Source of the DNA: Silene conica
Taxonomy: Eukaryota > Streptophyta > Magnoliopsida > Caryophyllales > Caryophyllaceae
Direction: 5' to 3'
Assembly (NCBI GenBank): GCA_029255685.2
Contig: CM055318.2
Coordinates: 16,125,001 to 16,189,000, forward strand
Length of the DNA: 64,000 nucleotides
The notes beneath the pieces were generated by a model, which saw only the letters and a program-made list of their open reading frames with translations, made no database searches and was not told the DNA's origin. Shown here piece by piece: positions 1-11,017 of this stretch. Position numbers and translations under genes: made by a program. Within the stretch, counting starts at the first letter, position 1; each line of letters begins with the position of its first letter.

Positions 1-1
1 T

Positions 2-805
2 GCTATTTTCGAATGTCAATGGGCTAAAAGGGTTTGGGAGGATAGTGAGTGTCGGGATATTATTAATACTACAGCAGCGTTCACGGTTGAGGAACGAATA
101 GTATGGGTATTGCGAAATTCAGAAGATGAGATACGGGGACGATTCTTTGCTTTAGCTTGGGCAATTTGGACAATACGGAACCAACGAATTTTTGTTGAAA
201 ACCCACCTTTACCAGAGATAGTCATGGTTGGTTTCATTAAATTGGTCACTGATTATAGGGGGTATGCAGAGAGGGTGTTGAATGGTCCGATTCTAAACAG
301 GAATTCGTTTGTTGGTAGTTCTTCATGGAGTACACCGAACTCGGGTGTCGTAAAAATTAATACTGATGCTTTTGTTTCGGGAACAGGTACTGTCGGGCTT
401 GGTGCTGTGGCGAGAGATAGGTGCGGTAATATGCTGTGGGTCGGGAGTATGAAGATTCACGCGGGTTGGTCAGTGGCTGTCGCTGAAGCGCGTGCGGTTC
501 TGTTTGGACTCGAAGTAGCAAAATCCAGGAATGTTTGCCATATTCATATCGAAACTGATTCTTTGTCTCTTGTTTTGGCGATGAATGCTACTCGTGAAGA
601 TCGAACCCCTGTTGGACTATGTGTGGAGGACATTCGTTCTATGTCTTCGTCTTTTTCGTATTATTGTTTTTCTCATGTTAGACGGAATGGTAACTGTGTA
701 GCCCATCTGTGTGCTAGGTTGTGTGATACTGTCGGTGACTCTTTGTTGATTTCAGCGGATTTTCCGCAGGCTCTGTCCGCTTTAGCGGAACTTGATTTAA
801 TATAA
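2..805 (+). CDS. LINE-type reverse transcriptase, C-terminal part (zf-RVT tail and RNase H domain), partial at left edge
   Basis: The frame is open from base 2 to the TAA at 803-805, so this is the 3' end of a longer ORF (about 267 codons visible). The first ~60 residues (W-A-K-R-V-W then A-W-A-I-W-T-I-R-N) resemble the end of the zinc-binding region of plant non-LTR reverse transcriptases. The second half is an RNase H fold of the plant RVT_3 type: KINTDA (first Asp), AEARAVLFGL (Glu), HIETDSLSLV (second Asp) and a C-terminal N-x-x-AHLCAR motif. The protein would degrade the RNA strand during target-primed reverse transcription. An A-run follows the stop by about 15 bases, as expected for a LINE 3' end. 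Alternatively it is a stand-alone RVT_3 protein, but the upstream continuation argues against that. There is no internal stop. Confidence 0.82.
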   Translation, partial: AIFECQWAKRVWEDSECRDIINTTAAFTVEERIVWVLRNSEDEIRGRFFALAWAIWTIRNQRIFVENPPLPEIVMVGFIKLVTDYRGYAERVLNGPILNRNSFVGSSSWSTPNSGVVKINTDAFVSGTGTVGLGAVARDRCGNMLWVGSMKIHAGWSVAVAEARAVLFGLEVAKSRNVCHIHIETDSLSLVLAMNATREDRTPVGLCVEDIRSMSSSFSYYCFSHVRRNGNCVAHLCARLCDTVGDSLLISADFPQALSALAELDLI

Positions 806-834
806 TTGTTTTTTCTTTCAAAAAAAAAAAAAAT
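806..834 (+). other. A-rich tail after the LINE ORF
   Basis: A short T-rich stretch is followed by a run of about 13 A at 821-833, just after the stop codon. This fits the poly(A) tail of a LINE copy and would mark its 3' border. Confidence 0.5.
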
Positions 835-1030
835 ATAGTTTTTGTCATTTATTTGCCTATTTTATTTTGGGGTGTGTTAGTCATTTGTTTGCCTTTCTAT
901 TTTAGAAGTACATTTGATTGACAATTGAATACTTCACGTTCAACTTGATTTGTTTGTCATCTAATAATTGACTGCTTGCTCTTCTCTAATTTTTGTACTA
1001 AAATAAAAGATAAACAAATGATACATATAT
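835..1030. repeat. Dispersed repeat, copy 1 of a pair
   Basis: This stretch aligns by eye with 8690-8890: both run through TTTATTTGCCT or TTTATTTACCT, a TTTTA-GAA segment, a CATCTAATAATTGA or CATCAAATAATTGA segment and an AAAGATAAA end. Both copies are AT-rich and non-coding. The class is unknown; a MITE is likely. From 1031 to 1446 nothing else is recognisable. Confidence 0.5.
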
Positions 1031-1446
1031 TTATGTACAGGATCACAATAATTTTGATAAGGAGTACTTAAAAGAAGGGAGTTGCTAAATCACGCACACA
1101 ATTTTGGTTAATCATACACACTTTATCCGATTATACCCCTCACTTTTCACATCCAATTCGAAAGGACAATAATCAAAAGCAAAAGAATTCCCAAAAAAAC
1201 ACATATACTAAACCGCCCTACCACCAAACTCTCCACAACTTGAACACACCACCAATAGTCGCCATAAACGACCATCCTACCCCGCCCAATAAGGCGACCA
1301 CTAACAACCACTTCCTAAACAATTCATAATCTCAAATCCCTAAATTTCAAACCCTAAATGTAAGAAAAATCCTTTTAAAATTAAAAATTCATTCAATCAA
1401 TTTAAAAGGCGCATGTATTAATAAATTTGTTGATAGAACGACAAAA

Positions 1447-1595
1447 TTACTTGTGTAAGTCTTGCGTGTGACGGGTCGTCATTTATAACGGATATTTTGT
1501 GAGATAAAATGGATATAAAATGAGTTAGTGGAGAAAGGGGACCACATGAATAGTGTCGGATACCGCCGTCACAAATGAGAATTTGTGTTACTTGT
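1447..1595 (-). mobile_element. MITE copy, AGTCTTGCxTGTGACGG family
   Basis: One end reads AAGTCTTGCGTGTGACGGG and the other CCGTCACAAATGAGAATTTG. The copy at 2057-2236 is the same family in the opposite direction. The middle contains the recurrent GAGATAAAATGGATATAAAATG segment. It is non-coding. A fragment of the same terminus recurs at 1724-1770. Confidence 0.55.
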
Positions 1596-1723
1596 GAGTT
1601 GTGATATGTGCAAATTAAAATTCATAATTCGTTAACTTATTAGCAAGTTGGTTGGGGTTGGGAGGAGAGAAGAGAAAAAAATTTGAGACTTTTTTTTACA
1701 AAGGGTAAATTCGAAACAGCAGG

Positions 1724-1770
1724 TCTTGCTTGTGACGGATACCGCCGTCATAAATGAGAATTTGTGAATT
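1724..1770 (-). repeat. MITE terminus fragment
   Basis: The stretch contains GGTCTTGCTTGTGACGGATA and the CCGTCATAAATGAGAATTTG end of the neighbouring MITE family fused together with no interior. It looks like a solo or deleted copy. Confidence 0.45.
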
Positions 1771-1839
1771 CGAAATAAGGTGACCAAATATGTAGGATTT
1801 AGTGAAATCGCTGGGGGATTTAGCAAATATTTAAAAGAA

Positions 1840-2028
1840 CACAAATTCGCACTTCAGTCCGTATTATCCGTCTTCACCGTAAGACAGGTCAAACACATAC
1901 CAAATTAACCCACTTGTTGTCTAGAAAATGACAATTTTTCGTGCTTATTATCACCACTCGGTAGTATTTGCCTGTTTAAGCTCAAGACGAATAATACACG
2001 TTTTAAGTAAGACGTATTCTTAAAAGAA
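1840..2028 (+). mobile_element. MITE copy, ACACAAATTCxCA family
   Basis: It begins ACACAAATTCGCA and ends near GTAAGACGTATTCTTA. It matches 9434-9616 over its length: both carry a CCAAATTAACCCACTTGTTxTCTA-like core, a TTATTATCACCA segment and a GTATTTGxC segment. Non-coding. Confidence 0.55.
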
Positions 2029-2056
2029 TATAACAAGGGGAAGCATATAGAAAACA

Positions 2057-2236
2057 CAAATTCTCATTGTAGACGAAGGGTATCCGTCACAAGGAGAATA
2101 CGGATATCATTTTGTCTCACAAAATGTTCATTTAGAGGAGAGAGGGAAGCACATGGGTGCCTCATCCCCTATTCATTTTGTGAGTGTCATTATCCGTCTC
2201 TCCACCCGACCCGTCACAAGCAAGACTAACTGGAAA
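2057..2236 (+). mobile_element. MITE copy, AGTCTTGCxTGTGACGG family, inverted relative to 1447-1595
   Basis: It starts CAAATTCTCATTGTAGACG and ends GACCCGTCACAAGCAAGACT. The interior shares ATTTTGTCTCACAAAATG with the other copies. It ends about 200 bases upstream of the BIM2-like start codon and so may lie in that gene's promoter. Confidence 0.55.
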
Positions 2237-2338
2237 GAAAAACGCTGGTCTATTTGTGTAATTTTCTCACAATTGTTGCCTATTTCCATTATCACGAGTC
2301 ACATGTGACTAAACAAGTAAATAAGACCCTTCTATCAA

Positions 2339-2371
2339 ATCAAAACAAAACAAAACAAAACAAAACAAAAT
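2339..2371 (+). repeat. (CAAAA)n microsatellite
   Basis: About six CAAAA units lie 70-100 bases upstream of the BIM2-like start codon, probably in its 5' UTR or core promoter region. Confidence 0.8.
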
Positions 2372-2442
2372 CCAAAACATTTCTAGGGCACCATTGCTAC
2401 AAGACCCGCCATTTTCGTCATCTTCAAGCTTTTCTCTGAAAA

Positions 2443-5400
2443 ATGACGAGAACACTCAATCATCACGAAGAAGATGAAGAAGACGAAGCCGAAGATGTGG
2501 CCGCCGGTACTGACACCTCTTCTCACCGAGGTTTTCATCTTTTGCTCCTCCAATTCTACTTCTTTTGCTTAATTTCGAGTTTTTTAGGACAATTGCTTTA
2601 TATTGTTGATGAATTTCGTATAAATTGTGATGAACAACAGAGGGAAAAAGCGCGGAGCCAAAACCTAGCAATTATCGGTCTAAGCATTCCGAAACTGAGC
2701 AGCGTAGGCGCAATAAAATCAACGAGAGGTCTTCATCTTTCTCCTTGTTTTAATTTTGTTTTCATTTGAATTGTAAATTCTATCGTAGTGGAGTTGAATT
2801 GTAAAAAGACGGTTTTACAGTAGAATTGCTACAATTTAATTGCTATTGAGTGAGAATTAGATGGAATGTTTGACAAAATTCGATTCCTCAGGTGAGTTTG
2901 AATTATAAAGTCGGTTGTGTTGGGAGTTAATTTTGTTGTTGGAACGTTTCTCTGTATTATGCTCCCTTTTTCCTTTTCCGTTTTTGATTATTGTTTGTAG
3001 TGTAATTTAGAATATTCCACATTTTTTTTACTATTGAGTGAGTGCAAAAAGAGAGTTTTTCCAACACTCGGTTGAGTTTGAGTATCCTCCTTAAATTATT
3101 TACCTCTGTAGTTACTTCAGTTCAATTAGTAACCAGAGCGCTAGTCAGTGTCGGAGGCTAGTTTTGAAGCTAGGTGGTTAAAGCTTAAAACAAAGATCGA
3201 AATATTTAGGGTAAATTGGAAAGAGAAATTGGAACTTTTACTAAAAGGTTCATACTTGTCATCGCTTAGGGGCCGATTGAAAATTTTAGGGGGGCAGCCT
3301 CTTGATCTGTCATTATCTTTAGTTACCATTATTATGTTAGTGGACTGACATAAATTTTTGGGGGTGAATGTATTAATTAGTGTTCGGAAGCCTTTGCTCC
3401 GTGACGTGATATGAATGGATGTGAATAGTGTTCTAAAAGAACAATTGTAGATATGGTGTTTGTTATTTTGAGACAAAGCTGTCGGATGAGACTTTACTAT
3501 GTTTTTTTTATGTTAGATTGTGTGAATTAAGTCCATGTATTGAGGTTCCAATGGTGATGCGCCAATCAAGCGAGGTGCTTCCATTAAAGGAAGGTTCACT
3601 CTGCTGAACAAGCATTGCTCATTAACTGCCTTGGTCAAACAACAAACTAGTCATCCTGATGTAAGGAAAAGACACGTAAAGATGAAAGATTTTGTTCATC
3701 GTCAAATGGGTGCCTATTGATAAGAGACATTGAGGCAATAAAATCATCGACTGTTTCTAATTCTCGGTCCATGTTTATGTTAACATGTACTCTGCTGCGA
3801 TGATATGTCGTTATCTTTTCGATTGGCCTTTAAGCTTCATGCTTCCACCACACCAATTATTACACATTTATACTAAATGTAGTGATAATAAAGTTCTCAA
3901 GTGTCTTTCCATATGCACCTGCAGGTTTCAGATATTGAGAGAGCTCGTACCTCCAAATGATCAGAAAAGGGATAAAGCTTCACTTTTGTTAGAGGTTTAT
4001 AATTATTTTACCTCTTCCTGCCCTTTTCAAGTCCGTGCTGTTTCCGTTGCTCTTATGGTTTATTGGTCTGTTTTCTGGAATCTTGGATGACAAGTTTTAT
4101 CTTCTTTGAAGGTTATAGAGTACATCCAATTTCTTCAAGAGAAGTTACAAGTGTACGAGGGATCATATCAACAAGTATGGAATCAAGATCCCACAAAATT
4201 GACACCATGGGTACAAATATCTTTTCTCGCACGTCTACCCTCCCCTGATATATTGAATAGTTTTTGGAGGATGTTTGCTTGAGGGCTGAGACCGTGTTGT
4301 TATTAAGTAATCTTTTTGATACTTGTTTTTAGTGATGGCTACTTTTTTTCTTTAGGGGAAGGACAAGTACAAATTTGTTATCTTTATGGTTATTTTGCTT
4401 CTTTTTTTCCCCCTGTCAATTACTAGTATAATGCAAAAAGAAAGGAACTGGATTCTGTCTTCAAATTCTTTATGATGTTGAGAAATTGCGACTGAGTAAG
4501 GTTGTTAATTAAGAATATTTCACTTTCAGGCAAGACAGAAGTCATATTCCTTTTTAGTCCTGTCTTCAGTGATATGAATACTCCTTTATATTATTGTTAT
4601 GATGATTTGGCTGGGAAACCAGCAATATCACTGCTCTCAGCGGTCCTTAATCTAAAAAAAAGTGGTGTTACTGCCAAAAGCAATGGTTTTTTTTTTCAAC
4701 AATTAATAGTCTAGTCTCTAATCTGATTTAGTTCTGTCAATTTATGTCACTTCACTTGTTCCAAATTTTGAAACAGAGATTCAATAATGGGACAGTGGAC
4801 AACTTTGGCACTCACCCTCTTCCTGTGAAAAATGGATCCTTGGATGAGGACAATGTAGCTAAGCAAGCTAGAAGCATTCACGGATTGTTAGAATCGGAGT
4901 TAAGTGGAGAATTCGCTTATAGAGGGGTTGATCTTCTTACTGGACCTACAACTCCACCTGTTTGTTTTGGTGTTCCATTTCAATCATGTGGTTCTGTTCC
5001 TAGCAAAAGCATCCTGCTAAATGAAAACCTTGTTTCCCAGCCTCATTTTTCCTCTATAGCTCAGAGTTCTGTATTAGGAGAACAAGGCAAAGCGTATGAA
5101 GGTAGCTCAAGTAGCATCTCCAGTGCCTACTCCCAGAGGTGATATATATGTTCTTAACCTCTTAAATTGATAGGGTTTCTAGTTCTCTAGCCTATCCTTC
5201 TATCATTGATTATATTTTGCTTCCGCTTTAAGCAGTTTTTGTGCTCAGATGGACACGAAGCTTCTATGCTTTTTATCCTTATTTTTATATTTTTTCCGCA
5301 GGCGGGTCTGTTTCTCTTTGTTTTTCATGGTGCTGTCAACTTTCAAAGTTCTATTACCTCATAAACTTAAATTTGCTGAAATTTTCCCCCTTGTCATTCC

Positions 5401-6616
5401 CCCCTTGCTTTTACCCTTCTTTTCTTGAACTGTGTATAAACCTCTGAGCTCGTGTTTATTCAGTGTCATTGGTGATGGTAAGGCTAGATCTGGGCTGTAG
5501 TTAGTCCTATTCGTGAGGCTGTCAGGTGGTGGTGGTGGTGGTGGTAGGTATTTGTTTTCTTTAGTTTGGGGTCTCCGGGTCTGTTGTTGATTTTTAAGAC
5601 TTGGGAGTTATAGGCAAGTAGACATTAGACCTCTGTTATTATCATAAATGTCTTTGTAAGTTATCAATCATCCTTGTTATTTTGTTTTCCTTAGCCTTTG
5701 TGGACTTGTCTGTTGATTTGACTTAAGGCTCACAGTTTGTCTGGAATCCGATTATTTTGAACTCCGAGATAGCTTCATATTCTTAAAGCGGTTTTTTATG
5801 CATTACCTACTTGCCATTTTGACTAGTCTTTATTAACATCTTACCTTCCACAAAAGAGTTTGGTGTGCTTTAGTCTATTGACTTCTTGATGGTGTAATTG
5901 CTGGCTATTTTCTGGTAAGTATATAGTCAAAGAATCTCTTTGGGAAGCGGGAACCTAACGAAAAATTGTGTTTAGTGAAGCCAGCATTTCTCAATTTGGT
6001 TGCTGTTATCTGGTTCATTGACAGGATATTGAGAAATCTCACCCAGCAATTACAGACCTCTGGAGTTGATTTATCCCAAGCTAACATCTCAGTTCAACTT
6101 GACGTTGGCAAACGAGAAACTATTGGCTCGGTGGCTATTGCAATGACAGAGGTGTATATTTTTTTTTCTTGAAATGCACAGACTGTGTAGATTTACGCCT
6201 CCAGCCTACAATAGCGCTGAAGACTGTGAAGAGTGATTCAGTTTTAGTACATATGGATAGGGCTGAGCAAAATTATACGATACGGTTTTATTATACGTAT
6301 CCAATACGCTATACGAATTTAATTATGGATTTCTGGATATCCGATACAATTTCCGGATATCCTAGGGACGTGGGTGGGTCTAACACATGAGATCCTCTCG
6401 TACAAGACCTGTTAATGTTTCTCAGTCACTAGTGACCTTCAGTGTCTAGAAACTTGAAAGTTCTCATTAGTTCTTATGTGATATCTGTATTGCCCAACAC
6501 AGGGAGTTGCTGATCGGTCTCCAACTAGCCAGCTCAAGTCACACTCACTCGATGTCGATGCAAGTGCAAAGGAGTCGGTTCAGGCTGTGAAGAGATTCAG
6601 AACTGGGGAAAGCTAG
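2443..6616 (+). CDS. BIM2: BIM2-like bHLH transcription factor (seven exons, 315 aa)
   Basis: Exons are 2443-2530, 2641-2728, 3925-3994, 4112-4210, 4777-5138, 6025-6151 and 6503-6616. All introns are GT-AG and the phases give one 316-codon frame ending in TAG. Residues ~1-30 are acidic. The bHLH is at ~42-100: [16 protein letters not shown] is the basic region with the His-Glu-Arg set for E-box/G-box binding, followed by FQILRELVP, a [22 protein letters not shown] helix and the family hallmark DPTKLTPW near 115. The C-terminal [19 protein letters not shown] block (~250) is diagnostic of the BES1-interacting Myc-like family. BIM proteins pair with BES1/BZR1 on brassinosteroid-responsive promoters in the nucleus. 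Length and plan fit BIM2 rather than the much longer BIM1. The usual NHWRVQS stretch after TPW is absent: exon 4 joins straight to RFNNG. Intron 2 (1196 b) and intron 5 (886 b) are the longest. The exact ortholog is inferred. Confidence 0.9.
5523..5547 (+). repeat. (GGT)n microsatellite in intron 5 of the BIM2-like gene
   Basis: About eight GGT units lie within the 5139-6024 intron, outside the coding exons. Confidence 0.75.
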
Positions 6617-8352
6617 TAAATTTCTGGTGTCTTTTTAGATATCTATTACTCCGTATTTATGTTCTGCCCTATATTCAATCATCGTGTAGCCAGCTTTTGG
6701 TTGATGCCAGATGAGTAGAGAGGAAGTAGGAAGAGGTTTCGGGTGACTATTTTAACCACCCTGACCGATCTGAGTGTATATTGGTTCGATTTGATTCGAT
6801 TGTATATGTTCCTGGTGGTGTTGAGTTCAAAATGAAGATGTTGGTTCCTACTGATGTTTATGCACTTAGGACATGGCAAACAACTGAAACAAGTCATTTG
6901 GGTTGGGTTATTTTGAGTATATGCTTGCATTCGAATTTGTGTGGTATTGTCTGGTCATTTCGTATATGGAGTTGTTTGGGGCCAGTAAAATTTGAGTTGG
7001 GAGACTAGAATGGGCCAATTCATGCTATTTTGAACTCGGGGATGTTGTTTTTGCATCTCTTCCATCTCACTACCAAGAGACGCAGAGAGTGATCTGAGTA
7101 TGGTTCCCTAGTGTCTCATGTTCTCACGCTCATCTCATCTCATCTCCTCTCATCTGACACATCATCAAAGTACCGTTATATATTTCTCATTTGTTTATAT
7201 TTATTTATTTTGTTGAAAAGGCTTGTTACAGAGAATGGAGACACTTAGTAGGATAGAGAATTGGACACCTTCTAGGGGTGGCTGAACGCAGCCTAAGGCT
7301 GCTTAGTTCGAGCTCAAAAGCTCTGGATTCGGGAATCATAGGCTCAAGCTTGAGCTCGGTTCTTGTGGCTCGAGTTTCAAGTAGGGTTTCTCATAAAGGA
7401 CGCGAGCTTAAGTCAAGCTCACAGGAACCATGCTTTTGACTGAACCGATTTCAAGTTACTCGCGAGCTCCTTGTCTCATTATCATCTGGTGACACCGGAC
7501 TCTTTCCAATAAAACTGATCCATTTAACTTTTTAATTTTTACCTCCGCATGAGTTTTCATATTTCATTGGGTTTCTTGAATCGACTAATCTACAATTTGA
7601 TCCGTGTCTTGAAATAGTAGTTATTAAAATGATATCGGGTACAAATGACACAAGTTACATAATTTGGTGTAGAGATTAATGGGTTTGATCTAGTTAGGCA
7701 AAGCAAAAAGAAGAATAGTAAAGAGGAAACATAAATTTTGATTTGTGATGACTATATCCGTCTTAAGATTGCGACGTGTCAATTGTCAAATAATATTTAT
7801 ATGAAGAGATGAGACAAAAATAGAGTATTGGGTAATAGCAAATTATTTTGTCTTAACTATTACCATGAATAAATTTGATCGTCGTAAATTTGTGCGAATG
7901 TACCGTCACAAAAGAGTAAGAAGCAAATGATGAAATGAGGAATTTAGTAAATTGATAAAAGAAGAAGGCGCGGCTGCTACAATCCTAGTAAAGTGATACG
8001 TATACAAATAATCATTGAATAAAGAGATTTATTGGATCACTAAACTTGTCTTGGATCACTCACTAACAAGTAATACTTCGTACCTACTTCGTACCATTTA
8101 ATTTTTACTGAATTTCCTCTAAAATGACCTTCTCCATCCTCTTCTTGTTCTTATCTTTGCATTTTTCATTTTTGTAATACTCAGGGTCTTCTACTCTATA
8201 AAATACAAATGACAGGTCAAACAACTTCATCAATTTCTCTTTTATTTGTTTATTTGTTTTAGAAAGTGGAGAATTTCAATAATTGAGATTCATTAATCAT
8301 TTCTGGAATGTACACCAATGTTTGAGTTTCATAGTACACCTGCCGTATATAA
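6617..8352. other. Intergenic region downstream of the BIM2-like gene
   Basis: No convincing ORF. The first few hundred bases are probably 3' UTR and 3' flank. A CTCAT-rich patch lies at 7124-7160. From 7740 to 7920 two stretches recall the GTGACGGATA-type MITE ends (TGTGATGACTATATCCGTC and GTACCGTCACAAAAGAG) and could be a decayed copy. Nothing else is recognised. Confidence 0.4.
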
Positions 8353-8354
8353 TA

Positions 8355-8608
8355 CTCCCTCCATTTAAGTTTACACTGTCATTAACTATTTTTTACACAC
8401 TATTCACAAACGTTCAAATCCGATTTTCTCTCGATACGTAAATGAAATTATATTTATGTGAGATCTTGTTTGATTCGCCTTTACAAATATATTATTAATA
8501 TCTAAATTTTAGAATATTTGAAAATACATAGCTAACAATATTCATTGCATAAAATAAGCGTTGACAAACGTGAAAAAAAAAGTGGTAGTGTGGACTTGAA
8601 TAGAGGAG
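8355..8608. mobile_element. Stowaway MITE (Tc1/mariner type), 254 bp
   Basis: Left end CTCCCTCCATTTAAGT, right end ACTTGAATAGAGGAG, imperfect inverted repeats of the classic Stowaway form, each flanked by the dinucleotide TA (8353-8354 and 8609-8610), the expected target duplication. There is no coding capacity, so transposase would have to come from elsewhere. Confidence 0.82.
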
Positions 8609-8689
8609 TATAATATACTACTACTAATAATTGTATACGTTACTTATTTCTCTATCATTTTGGAACCTTACCACCCCATTTTATCAATC

Positions 8690-8890
8690 TATTCGATTAT
8701 TTATTTAACTATTTCATTTTGAGGTATTTTTTCATTTATTTACCTTTTTATGTTAGAAATATGTTTTAGATGACTAAAGTGCTCCTCCACATTCAATTGC
8801 TTAACTTATCATCAAATAATTGATTCTCCTCTTTTTATCGTTCTTCGTGCATAATCTAAAGATAAAATAATAACCGGAATAAAATGAATA
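8690..8890. repeat. Dispersed repeat, copy 2 of a pair
   Basis: This is the counterpart of 835-1030 in the same orientation, sharing the TTTATTTACCTTTTTA, CATCAAATAATTGA and AAAGATAAAATAA segments. From 8891 to 9433 the sequence is AT-rich and unremarkable. Confidence 0.5.
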
Positions 8891-9433
8891 TTTTTTTTTG
8901 TTTTTTGTTAAGAACATTGACTTCTCGAATACATATTACTTTCTTGTCCATGAGGCCATGACACAGAAATTAATGAATGTAGACCGAAAAGTATGTATTG
9001 TCAAAAATCATAGTAACCATAAATAAAGTGCGGAGTTTATTATAAGTCTGTTTGAAGATTTTTTTTGAAATTAATTAATTTTATTTTCTGCTATGTTTAA
9101 AACGTTAAGAAGGCATCATTCGCTTACACATATGCTTTTGTTCTCATTTCATTTCCCGATTGTGAGATAGAGGAAGCCTTCGACAAAAAATATTATAAAA
9201 ACGATACTCGAAAGAATCCTATTTAAATTGAAAAATAATTGGCTGTGCCAAATTTGTTTTATCATTGAACTCTCAAGGCCCGTGAGTTTGTGGCCACCCT
9301 AGAATTTATATTTTGGAATGAGTAATGAGTATTGACTATTATTGAGTACTACAAAACTAATAATTGGTTGTTCAAGTAGTGGAACCACCTATTTTAGCAA
9401 AACCAAACGGAGTATTATTTTCATAGGTAAGTA

Positions 9434-9616
9434 ACACAAATTCTCATTTAAAATCGACATTATCCGTTTTAAACTTAAAACAGATAAAATATATACCAAA
9501 TCACCCTACTTGTTATCTAAAAAATGTCAATATTTTTTTCTTTATTATCACCATGGATAGTATTTGACTCGTCTTAGATTTAAAACGTATAGTACCGTCT
9601 TAAACAAGACTTATTG
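9434..9616 (+). mobile_element. MITE copy, ACACAAATTCxCA family
   Basis: Begins ACACAAATTCTCATTTAAAA and ends GTCTTAAACAAGACTTATTGG; aligned with 1840-2028. The internal TCACCATGGATAGTATTTGA matches the other copy's TCACCACTCGGTAGTATTTG. Non-coding. Confidence 0.55.
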
Positions 9617-9634
9617 GATAAGTAATAGTAATAG

Positions 9635-9667
9635 TATAATATAATATAATATAATATAATATAATAT
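9635..9667. repeat. (ATAAT)n microsatellite
   Basis: About six ATAAT units in a row, directly downstream of the MITE at 9434-9616. From here to 11017 there is no gene: AT-rich patches (9857-9890) and the 3' flank of the O-fucosyltransferase gene. Confidence 0.8.
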
Positions 9668-11017
9668 GATATGAAGACAAATGTTATGATTAAATTGATA
9701 CTTCGTATGAAGTACTAGTATACTCCGTATGATACTAATTGTATAAAATAGAAATAATGGTTGGTGAAGAAGAATATCCTCCACTACATTACGCATTAAC
9801 GTCGCCATCAAAGTCGCTTCTCCAACAACACTTCAAAACCAAATGTGGCATCTATATAATTAATTAATTAATTTAATTAATAAATAAATACTCTAATACA
9901 GTTATACTATTCCATATAAGAAAGCAAAATATAAGTAGTGCTAAGTGCCTGTCTCAATTAGCTGTAGCTTTATTGGCAAAACAACAAAGCCGGCATTTTT
10001 TTGGACAAATTAAAATGAAAAAAAATATGAATAATAAGGACTGGATGGACGGCATTTCATTATTTCAATTCTACCAAACACCTTACGTCCTTACCTCTCA
10101 TCTTCCTTCACTGCGTCTCCTTATACTACCACCCTTTTTTTATTATCGTAATCGTTTTTTTATCGTTTAAGACAAAGTTACTGCGGATAACAAGTAATAA
10201 ATTTCCGTTTTTGTGGCTCCATACTCAAATAAGATGATGCTGTCGTTATTTTGGAACTCTCGCAACCGTTAAGACTCGACTCGGGAGATAAGCGTTAGGG
10301 TCTTAGGGAGTTGATTGTCACAATAGGATTGTCAGAATTCGGATTGTTTTTTACGCTCATGTGAGAGTCGTACTGTGACAATCCACGCCTGAATGGGTAA
10401 ACAAATAAAGGAGTCTAGTTCCAAAAAAACCAGACAATCGACAAACACGTAGTCAAAATCCAAGAGTCGGATGAAAGGAAGTAATCATGCATACAGATTT
10501 AGGCATGAAGAGAAATGGTCCAAAGAGGACCACAAAGTGAGTGTTATTACAACAACAAAATCGGAGTGGTTTCAGAGTATTAAGCCAGACAAGACGTGAT
10601 GGCCACACCTACATTTCTAGATGTTGGACATCAATCCTCCTCTTAGATTTCGGAACCTTTCCTTCCAATTTAAAGAATTATGTAAGAAATGTTCCAAAAC
10701 TCCAGCACAGCACACCAGTATCAAAAGAGGTCAACATTCGACCTCCCCAAGAAAAATTTAATGAAAAATTCTGGCTAACTTATAATAGTACTCTATACAA
10801 GAATAGGAGTAACTTATTAACTAGCTATATTAATATTATAAGTATTATATTATATATATATATATGTTCATCACGAACCTCGCAATCACCGTATTCTTTG
10901 ACGGGAGCTGTGCCATCTATCTCTGCTGCTTCTCGTTTTGGAAGGTAGGGCCGCCTGGGGACGACCGATACAAACTGTACATGACATAAGGATGGGATGC
11001 GGGGGAGTTTATTTAGA

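Noticed and set aside
7270-7470. GAGCTC/AAGCTTGAGCTC-rich stretch
   Set aside because: Many short palindromes but no inverted ends, target duplication or second copy, so not called as an element.
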